From Lentisphaeraceae bacterium (GTDB lineage Bacteria > Verrucomicrobiota > Kiritimatiellia > RFP12 > UBA1067): a stretch of DNA of 14,471 nt. The notes beneath the pieces were generated by a model. The model made no database searches. It had not been told where the DNA came from and worked only from the letters and a program-made list of their open reading frames with translations. The stretch lies in assembly GCA_004551905.1 (NCBI GenBank), contig SFPL01000112.1:1-14471 (forward strand). Reading direction: 5' to 3'. This document shows, in pieces, positions 5,744 to 12,985 of this stretch. The first letter of the stretch is position 1. Each line of letters opens with the position of its first letter. Made by a program: the position numbers and the translations under genes.

Positions 5744-8700
5744 ATGATGAGGCGACTTGATTCCGCAGTGCAGGCGTCTGCGCTTGCGCACGCGCTTCTT
5801 TTTGTTGCGGCGTTCGCCGCCTTTTCCGCTGGCGCGGGCGAGCTCGTGGTTTCGCCGGAAGGCCTTACGCCCCATGAGGCGCTGGCGAAGATCCGCGCCG
5901 CCAAGGCGTCCGGCGACCGTAGCGCATGGACGGTTCTGGTGAAGGCGGGTGAATACCAGTTTGCCGAGCCGCTTGTCTTCACGCCTGAGGACTCCGGCGA
6001 GACAGGCGCACCGGTCCGTTGGATCGGCGAATACGGTGCTGTGTTCTCCGGCGGTCGGCGCATCATCGGCTGGCGCGACGCCGGCGGCGGCGTATGGGAG
6101 GCGCCGGTTCCGAATGGCGCGGACGGCAGGCCTGCGTTCTTCGAGTCGCTCTACGTGAACGGACGCCGCGCGGTGCGCGCGCATCTGCCGCGGGAAGGGC
6201 ATTTCCACATTGACAAGTGGCGCCAGGAGGAGCTGAAGGACGGCTCCGGGGCCGTGACCGGATATGTGCAGAGGGCGACCGTGCGCGAGCAGGGGCTGGA
6301 GGCGCTTTCGTCGCTTTCGCCGGCCGCGTTGGCCGCGACGAAGTGGAGGGCGTTCGTTTTGTGGACGCACGAAAGCAGGGTCATCTCGGCCTACGACGGG
6401 AAAACGGGAGAGATCGCGATCTGCGGCTCCGCGATGTCGCGGATTCCCAACTACCGTCCCTGGAAGGGCAATGCGGCCAACTACTTCATGCTCGAGAACG
6501 TGGCGGCGGGTTTTTCCGAGCCCGGCGAGTGGCTTTACGATGCGGATGCGCTCAAGGTGAAGTATCGTCCGCTTCCGGGCGAGGACCTTGGATCGGCGGC
6601 GGTGATCGCGCCGGTCCAGCAGCTCGTCTCGCTCGTCCGCTTCGAGGGCGACCCCGACGGAGGGCGGTTCGTCCACGATGTCGAGTTTGAGGGCATTGGC
6701 TTCACCGCGACACGCGGCGACGGCGAGGTCGCGCCCAACGGCGCGGTGAACAGCTACGGGTTTCAGGCGGCGGCGATGTCTGGCGCAACGGTCAGCGGCG
6801 AGGGGCTTCACCGCGTGCGCTTCGCGCGCTGCCGGGTGTTCGGCACCGAGAACTACGCCTTCCACTTCGGCGACGGGAGCGTGTCGAACGCGATCGTCTC
6901 GTGCGAGATCGTCGATGCCGGCGCGGGCGGCGTCTGGCTCGGCAACGGAAAGGGCAACCTGCTCCTCTGGCAAAACCCGTCGAAGAAGAAGTCACCGAAC
7001 GCGTGGGACGCCGCGAACTGCCTGCCGACGGAGCGGCTGGTCGACGCAAGCCCGCGCGCAGTGCGGTTCAACGTGATCGACGACAACCTCATCCGCCACT
7101 GCGGGCGGGTGGCGCCGTCCGCCTGCGGCATCATCCTCACCCACGCGGCCGACACCAAGGTGACGCACAACGAGATCGAGGACCTCTTCTACACCGGCAT
7201 CTCCGTCGGCTGGACCTGGGGCTACTGGGGCAGCTACGCCCAGCGCAACGAGATATCCTTCAACCGCATCGTCAACATCGGCCAGGGGAGGATGGCGGAC
7301 ATGGGCGGAATCTACACGCTCGGCGCTTCGTTCGGGACGGTCGTCACCAACAACGTGATCATGCATGTCAACTCGTCCTCTTACGGCGGCTGGGGAATGT
7401 ACAACGACGAAGGCTCCGAGGGCGTCCGCTGGGAGAACAATCTCGTCGTGGACACCTCGACCGACTCCTACCACATCCACTTCGGGCGCAGCAACGAGGT
7501 CGTGAACTGCGTGCTCGTCGGTTCGCGCGGGAGTGTGCTCGCGGTGAGCCGCATGGAGGCCCACCGGCAGGTCGCCTTCCGCCGCAACGTGGTCGTGTGG
7601 CCGAATGGCCCGGTGTTCCGCAGCGGCAACCGCCTCGTCGACGGCACGGCGCAGGCCGACTTCGACGGCAACCTCTTCTGGAGCGAGGACGGCGTCACGG
7701 AGCTCAACGGACTCTGCCGCGGCACCGTGGCCGACCCGAAGTTCGTGGACGCCGCCGCCGGCGACTGGCGTCTCCGCCCCGATTCGCCGGCGCTTAAGCT
7801 CGGCTTCAGGCCGTGGGACTATTCGCTTTCCGGCCGCCGCCGCCGCGCGGAGCGGACGGTCGAGGCGACGCCGGATACCTTCGCCGCCGCGCTTGCCGAT
7901 GTCCGAGCGCGGCATGGCGAGCGTGAACACGTTACTTTGAGGCTTGCGCCAGGCGACTACAGGCTTGATGAGCCGCTGAAGCTGACGACCTCCGACTCCC
8001 ACCTCGCGATCGTTTCGGCCGAGCCTGGCAGGGCGCGGTTCGTGCGTGGAGAGCGGGCGACGCCGGGCTGGGTTGTCGAATGCGCGGCCGGACCGCTTCC
8101 GGACGCCGAGGGGTTCGCGCGAGTGCGCCCGCATCTGCCGCTTTTCTTCTACGACGGCAAATGGGCGGTGGAGGCGAGATGGCCGAACGAAGGCTACGCC
8201 GAATTCACCAACGTGGTGGAGTCGGGCGTGTCTGGGCGAGTTCTCAATTCGGTCATGCCCGACAACCCCACCGGCCCTGGCGCGTTCGAGTTCGCGTCCG
8301 ACCGCCCGGCGCGATGGAATTTCGACGAGGGGGTCTGGCTTTGCGGCTACTTCTCGCACGACTGGGCCTACGAACGGGTCAGGGCGGCCGGCTTCGATGC
8401 CGGCAGACGCGTCGTCAGCATGGCGGCGGCGGCGACCTACGGAATCGGCTCGCAGACCTGGAGCAACAACGCCGGGCGCCGTTTCTTCGCCTGCGGAGTG
8501 CGCGCCGAGCTGGACGCTTCCGGCGAGTTCTTCTTCGACCGGAAGACGCGCCGTGTCGACTTCATTGCGCCGCCGGGCATGCGCGAGTTCGTGGCGGTGA
8601 CGCGCCCGGGAGGATTCCTCGAGGCGGAGGGCGTGGACGATCTGCGGATTGACGGGGTCGTTTTCGAGTACGCGCTGGAAGGACTGGTCTTCCGCAAGTG

Positions 8701-9616
8701 TCGCGGTCTCGCCGTCGAGGGCTGCACGGTGCGCAACGTCGGCGGCAACGCGCTTAGGATCGACGGCGGTGAGAACTGCCGGGTGTCGAAGTGCGCCTTT
8801 GCCGGCATCGGCCTCACCTGCTGCATTGTGTCCGGCGGCGACCGGCGGCGGCTCAAGCCGGCCGGCCACGAGATTGCGGACTGCGAGTTCTCCGACTTCG
8901 CGCGGGTGAACCGCACCTACGAGTCGGCGGTGAAGCTGCATGGCTGCGGCAACCGCGTGCTGCGCAACCGGATGCACGACGCGCCGCACTCGGCGATCTT
9001 CTACGGCGGCAACGACCACCTCGTCTCGTCCAACGAGATCTGGAACCTCCTCGTCGAGACCCAGGACGCGGGCGCGGTCTACACTGGGCGCGACCCCACG
9101 AGCCGCGGCAATGTGGTCAGCTTCAACTACGTGCACGACTGCGGCGTGCGCGGGCGCAAGATGGCGAATGTGATGGCCTTCTACCTCGATGACTGCGATG
9201 CCGGCGACCTGGTAGTCTCCAACCGCGTTGTCAATGTGCCGCGGGGACTGCTCATCGGCGGCGGGCAGGACAACCGAGCGGTCGGCAACAGCTTCGAGCG
9301 CTGTGACATAGGGCTGTCGATCGACGACCGCGGCGTGTACGAGACGGAGAAGTGGGATTCCGTCACCGACGCCTCGTGGCAGATAACGCGCAAGGCGCTC
9401 GAGATGCCGATCTTCGAGGAACCGTGGAAGAGCCGCTATCCGCTGATGGCGACATACCTCGTCGACTCGCCGCGCGAGCCGCGCCACGTCGAGATATCTG
9501 GAAATATCTTTAGGGACTGCGCATTGCCGATCGAATACTATCTCAAGGGCGCCCGCAGCCGCGAGGCTATAGCCGTTCATGACAATGTCATCGTCGGTGC
9601 CGACGGCGGCGAGTGA
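5744..9616 (+). CDS. Secreted tandem right-handed beta-helix protein, GH141-like (two domains)
   Basis: The 1290-residue protein starts with a Sec signal peptide (hydrophobic about 14-28, AGA before a cut near 31). Domain 1 (about 33-695) opens with VLVKAGEYQFAEPLVFTPEDSG and FSGGRRIIGW, followed by beta-helix coils such as NEISFNRIVNIGQG, DMGGIYTLG (D519), GGWGMYNDEGS (D555), WENNLVV and HIHFGRSNEVVNC. It closes with DWRLRPDSPALKLGFRPWD. Domain 2 (about 700-1290) repeats the plan: LRLAPGDYRLDEPLKL, a divergent middle, then DAGAVYTGRD (D1108), SFNYVHDCG and MAFYLDDCDAGD (D1149). Both halves resemble GH141 and related beta-helix glycosidases (characterised members include an alpha-L-fucosidase from rhamnogalacturonan-II breakdown and a xylanase), where two Asp residues act as the catalytic pair. 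The paired Asp in each half fit this, so both may be active, perhaps on different linkages. It is 7 nt downstream of the pseudopilin. Family placement is from memory; the substrate is unknown. Confidence 0.85.
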   Translation: MMRRLDSAVQASALAHALLFVAAFAAFSAGAGELVVSPEGLTPHEALAKIRAAKASGDRSAWTVLVKAGEYQFAEPLVFTPEDSGETGAPVRWIGEYGAVFSGGRRIIGWRDAGGGVWEAPVPNGADGRPAFFESLYVNGRRAVRAHLPREGHFHIDKWRQEELKDGSGAVTGYVQRATVREQGLEALSSLSPAALAATKWRAFVLWTHESRVISAYDGKTGEIAICGSAMSRIPNYRPWKGNAANYFMLENVAAGFSEPGEWLYDADALKVKYRPLPGEDLGSAAVIAPVQQLVSLVRFEGDPDGGRFVHDVEFEGIGFTATRGDGEVAPNGAVNSYGFQAAAMSGATVSGEGLHRVRFARCRVFGTENYAFHFGDGSVSNAIVSCEIVDAGAGGVWLGNGKGNLLLWQNPSKKKSPNAWDAANCLPTERLVDASPRAVRFNVIDDNLIRHCGRVAPSACGIILTHAADTKVTHNEIEDLFYTGISVGWTWGYWGSYAQRNEISFNRIVNIGQGRMADMGGIYTLGASFGTVVTNNVIMHVNSSSYGGWGMYNDEGSEGVRWENNLVVDTSTDSYHIHFGRSNEVVNCVLVGSRGSVLAVSRMEAHRQVAFRRNVVVWPNGPVFRSGNRLVDGTAQADFDGNLFWSEDGVTELNGLCRGTVADPKFVDAAAGDWRLRPDSPALKLGFRPWDYSLSGRRRRAERTVEATPDTFAAALADVRARHGEREHVTLRLAPGDYRLDEPLKLTTSDSHLAIVSAEPGRARFVRGERATPGWVVECAAGPLPDAEGFARVRPHLPLFFYDGKWAVEARWPNEGYAEFTNVVESGVSGRVLNSVMPDNPTGPGAFEFASDRPARWNFDEGVWLCGYFSHDWAYERVRAAGFDAGRRVVSMAAAATYGIGSQTWSNNAGRRFFACGVRAELDASGEFFFDRKTRRVDFIAPPGMREFVAVTRPGGFLEAEGVDDLRIDGVVFEYALEGLVFRKCRGLAVEGCTVRNVGGNALRIDGGENCRVSKCAFAGIGLTCCIVSGGDRRRLKPAGHEIADCEFSDFARVNRTYESAVKLHGCGNRVLRNRMHDAPHSAIFYGGNDHLVSSNEIWNLLVETQDAGAVYTGRDPTSRGNVVSFNYVHDCGVRGRKMANVMAFYLDDCDAGDLVVSNRVVNVPRGLLIGGGQDNRAVGNSFERCDIGLSIDDRGVYETEKWDSVTDASWQITRKALEMPIFEEPWKSRYPLMATYLVDSPREPRHVEISGNIFRDCALPIEYYLKGARSREAIAVHDNVIVGADGGE

Positions 9617-9672
9617 TGGATCGTCGGCTTGCCATCCACCGACACTTTCCCCAACACGAGAAGTGCAGATTT
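9617..9672. other. Intergenic spacer between the beta-helix gene and the next promoter
   Basis: A weak 5-bp hairpin (GTCGG at 9623, CCGAC at 9639, 11-nt loop) is followed by a few T and C residues. It is not convincing as a terminator. The rest is unremarkable. Confidence 0.35.
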
Positions 9673-9681
9673 TGGTATAAT
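9673..9681 (+). promoter_or_regulatory. Extended -10 promoter predicting a leaderless transcript for the GspC/PilP-like gene
   Basis: TGGTATAAT ends 7 nt before the ATG at 9689, the same sequence and the same spacing as the promoter at 3744-3752. There is no SD before this ATG. The upstream in-frame ATG at 9629 precedes the promoter and is therefore not used. Confidence 0.65.
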
Positions 9682-9688
9682 TGCGCCA

Positions 9689-10453
9689 ATGAAGTTCAGG
9701 GTAGCAGTTCTAATCGCGCTCGCGGCGCTCGCGGCGGCCGCCGAAAGGCAGCCGCTTGAGCGCTACCAGTCGATCATCGACCGCCAGATGTTCGGTGAGC
9801 TGCCGGACGACTTCGACCCCAACAAGCTGCCGAGCGAGGTCCAAAAGACGTCCGCCAGGGCGGCCAAGGAGCTTTCGGCCGAGCAGGAGAAGCTCAAGAG
9901 CGCAATTCACTTCTCGGTCCTCAATGTCCGCGGCGACGGTCGCATCGAGGTCGGCTTTACCGACAACACCGATCCCAAGGAGCCGCGCCACTACTTCATC
10001 TGCGAGGGCGACACAGCCGGCGGCTGGACGGTCGAGGAGGCCGACGCCGAGTCCGCCACGATGACGATTTCCAAGGACGGCGTGTCGCTCGAGCTCCGGC
10101 TTGGCGACAATTCCGCGAAGGGCGGCGGCAGCATGAAGCGCTCCAGCGAGTCGTCCGCGCCGCGCAATTCGCCGCTGCTCGGCAACGGAGCCGGCGGCTT
10201 CATCTCGGCCCGCCGCCGCCGCGAGCAGCGCGAGGCCGAGGCTGCGGCGGAGGACCGCAAGCGCCGCGAGGAGGAGGACCGCAAGCGCGCGGAGGAGCGC
10301 GCGGCGGAGGCCGAGCGCGAGGAGCAGCGGGCGGCCGAGCGCGAGGAGCAGCGCAAGCAACTGCTCGCCATACAGGAGGAGCTCCGGCGTGTGCGCGAGG
10401 CGAAGTCGGAAAAGGCGAAGGAGGATGGCGGTGCGGACAACGAGTCTGAGTGA
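9689..10453 (+). CDS. Exported GspC/PilP-like protein with Arg/Glu-rich helical tail
   Basis: This 254-residue protein has a clear signal peptide (MKFRVAVLIALAALAAAA, cut near 18). The next segment, ERYQSIIDRQMFGELPDDFDPNKLP, recalls the 'I..R..FG' region that precedes the HR/PilP domain of type II secretion GspC and type IV pilus PilP proteins. The stretch IHFSVLNVRGDGRIEVGFTDN, then HYFICEGDTAGGWTVEEADAESATMTISKDGVSLELRL (about 72-150) has the alternating strands of that small beta domain. From about 173 to the end is a highly charged Arg/Glu/Ala helix (RRRREQREAEAAAED... to EELRRVREAKSEK), a likely coiled coil or single alpha-helix. The start at 9689 is chosen because it opens the signal peptide and sits 7 nt after the -10. 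Assignment to secretion is by resemblance only. The pseudopilin in the neighbouring operon supports it. The gene overlaps the next one by 23 nt. Confidence 0.7.
   Translation: MKFRVAVLIALAALAAAAERQPLERYQSIIDRQMFGELPDDFDPNKLPSEVQKTSARAAKELSAEQEKLKSAIHFSVLNVRGDGRIEVGFTDNTDPKEPRHYFICEGDTAGGWTVEEADAESATMTISKDGVSLELRLGDNSAKGGGSMKRSSESSAPRNSPLLGNGAGGFISARRRREQREAEAAAEDRKRREEEDRKRAEERAAEAEREEQRAAEREEQRKQLLAIQEELRRVREAKSEKAKEDGGADNESE
10418..10424 (+). promoter_or_regulatory. Internal Shine-Dalgarno selecting a GTG start for the acyltransferase
   Basis: AAGGAGG lies inside the Lys-Glu-Asp codons ending the upstream helix gene. The ATG at 10425 directly abuts it (0 nt spacing) and cannot pair efficiently, whereas GTG at 10431 is 6 nt away. 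This favours GTG as the start codon. Confidence 0.65.
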
Positions 10454-11270
10454 GTTCCAGGAGTCGCTGCGCGCGACCGGCTCCTACCGCACGGCCGGGG
10501 ACTGCCGCGCAAAGTGCCGCGCCAGGCCGGGCTGGCTCACCACCCTGCGCTACACGCTGGGCGTGACCAAGGTGTTTCCGTACTGCGCGGTCAGCCAGCC
10601 GCTCGGGCGGCTCACCACCGAGAGCTGGGCGAGCGTGTGCTTCTCTTCGGTGACCACGGCGGAGCGCCTCGGAATGGAGGTGTCGGTCGAGGGCTTCGAG
10701 AACCGCCGCGCGGTCGACGGACCGGTGGTGTACCTTTCCAACCACATGTCGATGACCGAGACGATCATGCTGCCGCCGACGCTGCTTGTGTTCGGTCCGT
10801 TCAGCTATGTCGCCAAGGCGTCGCTCGCGCACCTTCCTTTCCTCGAGAAGGCGGCGGAGCGGATGCGGATGGTGCCGATCAGTCGCGCTTCGCCGCGCGA
10901 GGACCTGGTTAACATCCTTCGGGTCGGCACCGAGCGGATATCCTCCGGCGAGAGCTTCCTCATCTTTCCGCAGGGAACGCGGTGTGACGTCTTCAGCCGC
11001 GCCCGCTACTCGTCGATCGGCGCGAAGCTCGCCGAGCGCGCCGGATGCCCAGTGGTGCCGATCGTGGTCGACACCCGCTGCCAGCCGACGCGGAAGTCGG
11101 GACTGTTCCGGAAGGTGTTCAAGGACTTCGGCCCCGTCGACACCTCGCGCGATATCCGCATTGCCTGCGGCCCGGCGATACCATGCGGGAAGGCGCGCGA
11201 CATGCACGCGGCGGCGTTCGAGTGGATGGCCACGAAGCTCGAGTCGTGGGGGCTGCCGACGGAACGGTGA
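10431..11270 (+). CDS. PlsC-like 1-acyl-glycerol-3-phosphate acyltransferase / lysophospholipid acyltransferase
   Basis: This 279-residue protein (GTG start) has the four PlsC-superfamily blocks: motif I NHMSMTE (104-110), a substrate-binding stretch YVAKASLAHLPFLEKAAERM with RMVPISR, motif III FPQGTR (179-184), and motif IV VVPIVVD. Family members transfer acyl chains to lysophosphatidate or related lipids at the inner membrane. Two differences from canonical PlsC stand out: the acidic residue of the HX4D dyad is Glu110, and FPEGTR reads FPQGTR. HX4E occurs in related acyltransferases of the LpxL type, so activity is plausible, but the acceptor may not be lysophosphatidate. The start overlaps the upstream gene by 23 nt, and the end shares one base with the next ATG (TGATG), implying coupled translation. 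There is no strong transmembrane helix; a moderately hydrophobic segment lies just before motif II. Confidence 0.85.
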   Translation: MRTTSLSEFQESLRATGSYRTAGDCRAKCRARPGWLTTLRYTLGVTKVFPYCAVSQPLGRLTTESWASVCFSSVTTAERLGMEVSVEGFENRRAVDGPVVYLSNHMSMTETIMLPPTLLVFGPFSYVAKASLAHLPFLEKAAERMRMVPISRASPREDLVNILRVGTERISSGESFLIFPQGTRCDVFSRARYSSIGAKLAERAGCPVVPIVVDTRCQPTRKSGLFRKVFKDFGPVDTSRDIRIACGPAIPCGKARDMHAAAFEWMATKLESWGLPTER

Positions 11271-12985
11271 TGTCCGTCCTTCCCGTCATCCTCGCGGCGC
11301 TCCTCTGGCATCCGGCGGCGGATTCCTCACCGCGCCCGGATCCGTCCGCGACGACGCGCGCGCGCCGCGGCGGGACGCTGCGCTTCTCCGGCTCGCAGCC
11401 CCCGAAGAGCTTCAACGCCTACGTGGACAACAACTCCTACACCGCGATGCTCTTCAGCCTCATGTACGAGACGCTGCTCGACTCCGACCCCGAGACAGGC
11501 GAGCCCGTGCCGGCGCTGGCGCGGCGCTGGGCTACCTCGGACGATGGACGCGAGTTCGTCTTCGAGCTCGATCCGCGCGCGAAGTGGTCCGACGGCCGCC
11601 CGGTAACTGCGGCGGACGTGAAGTGGACCTTCGACGCGGTGACGGACCCCAGGAGCGACACCGGCCCGTGGAAGCCGACCCTCGCCTTCTTCGAGACCCC
11701 CGAGGCCGTGGACGAGCGCACCGTCAGGTTCGTGAAGAAGGGCGACGGACCGAAGGATTGGCGCGACGTCCTCAACTGCTCCTCCTTCTGGATCCTGCCG
11801 CGGCACGCCTTCGAGGGGCGCGACTTTAACAAGCTTGACTTCGTCGGCGCGGTCTCCGGCGGCGCCTACTTCATCTCGCGCGCGGTCGAGCAAGTCGAAA
11901 CCGAGCTCAGCCGCCACGGGTGCTGGTGGCGCCAGGACCTGCCGCAGTGCCGCGGACTCTGCAACTTCGACCGCATCGTGGTGAGGTACTTCGCGGAGAA
12001 CGAGAACGCTTTCGAGGCGTTCCGCAAGCGCAGAATCGACGTCTTCCCCGTCTATTCCGCGCGCATCTACGCGGATGGGACGCGTACCGACGAGTTCGCG
12101 CGCAACCTGGTGCTGAAGCGCCGCGTGCGCAACCACGCGCCGATCGGCTTCCAGGGTTTCGCGATGAACATGCGCCGTCCGCCGTTCGACCGGCTCGAGG
12201 TACGCCAGGCGATGGCGAAGCTCGTCGATCGCGAGACGATGAACCGCACGATGATGAACGGCGCGTACTTCCTGCTGAACTCCTATTACCAGGACCTCTA
12301 CGACGCCGGGCATCCGTGCACCAACGAAGTCTGGCGCTACGACGTCGACGGCGCAAGGGCGCTGCTCGCCCGGGCGGGGCTTGGCGGCGGATTCTCCTTT
12401 TCCTTCCTCTCGCGGAGCGCCACCGAGGACAAGTTCCTCTCGCTCTTCTCCCGCGCGCTTGCGGAATGTGGGGTGAAGATGGAGATCGTGCGCAAGGACT
12501 TCGCCGCGTGGATGCGCGACATGGACGAGTTCAACTTCGACATGACCTGGGCGTCGTGGGGCGCCGGGGTGGTGAAGTACCCCGAGCTCTCGTGGTCATC
12601 CGCCGAGGCCGCGCGCCGCGGCTCCAACAACATCACCGGCTTCAGCGACCCCGAGGTGGACCGCCTGATCGCCGCGGAGAAGGGGATGGAGTCGGCAGCG
12701 GACCGCCTTGCGGCCTACCGCGAGATCGACGCGCGTGTCGCGGCGGCGGTTCCGTACGTCCTCCTGTGGCAGACCGACTCCACGCGCCTCCTCTACTGGA
12801 ACAAGTTCGGCACGCCGCGCACGGTGCTTTCGCGGCTCGGACGCGAGGACTCGGCGCTCTCGCACTGGTGGTACGACGCCGATAGGGCGGAGGAGCTCGA
12901 GCGCGCGGCGCGCGGCGGAACATGCCTGCCGGCAGTGCCGGAGCTGGTCGACTACGACGAGAGGACGGGAGGGGGCGGAAGATGA
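11270..12985 (+). CDS. ABC transporter family 5 (peptide/oligopeptide-type) extracellular solute-binding protein
   Basis: This 571-residue protein matches SBP_bac_5 (DppA/OppA-like) periplasmic binding proteins. Signatures are GGTLRFSGSQPPKSFN, FSLMYETLLDSDPETGEPVPALARRWATSDDG, FELDPRAKWSDGRPVTAADVKWTFDAV, GFAMNMRRPPFDRLEVRQAMAKLVDRETM and the C-terminal RLAAYREIDARVAAAVPYVLLWQTD. Such proteins deliver peptides, nickel complexes or sugars to an ABC importer. The N-terminus (MSVLPVILAALLW) is hydrophobic but short, has no Lys or Arg before the core and no lipobox Cys, so the export signal is atypical. The start is the ATG overlapping the upstream TGA by one base; GTG at 11267 is an alternative. 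No permease or ATPase genes are nearby, so the partner transporter lies elsewhere. The stop overlaps the next start as ATGA. Confidence 0.88.
   Translation: MSVLPVILAALLWHPAADSSPRPDPSATTRARRGGTLRFSGSQPPKSFNAYVDNNSYTAMLFSLMYETLLDSDPETGEPVPALARRWATSDDGREFVFELDPRAKWSDGRPVTAADVKWTFDAVTDPRSDTGPWKPTLAFFETPEAVDERTVRFVKKGDGPKDWRDVLNCSSFWILPRHAFEGRDFNKLDFVGAVSGGAYFISRAVEQVETELSRHGCWWRQDLPQCRGLCNFDRIVVRYFAENENAFEAFRKRRIDVFPVYSARIYADGTRTDEFARNLVLKRRVRNHAPIGFQGFAMNMRRPPFDRLEVRQAMAKLVDRETMNRTMMNGAYFLLNSYYQDLYDAGHPCTNEVWRYDVDGARALLARAGLGGGFSFSFLSRSATEDKFLSLFSRALAECGVKMEIVRKDFAAWMRDMDEFNFDMTWASWGAGVVKYPELSWSSAEAARRGSNNITGFSDPEVDRLIAAEKGMESAADRLAAYREIDARVAAAVPYVLLWQTDSTRLLYWNKFGTPRTVLSRLGREDSALSHWWYDADRAEELERAARGGTCLPAVPELVDYDERTGGGGR

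Noticed and set aside
6992..9580. Long open frame on the - strand (862 codons) opposite the beta-helix gene
   Set aside because: It mirrors codon bias of a GC-rich gene. The translation is Arg/His/Val/Ala-rich with no domain, while the + strand has a signal peptide and clear motifs.
9623..9643. Hairpin after the beta-helix gene as an intrinsic terminator
   Set aside because: The stem is only 5 bp with an 11-nt loop and no real T-tract.
10200..10420. Arg/Glu-rich coding repeats as a DNA repeat array or CRISPR-like element
   Set aside because: The periodicity follows codons of a charged helix; units are irregular and there are no spacers.
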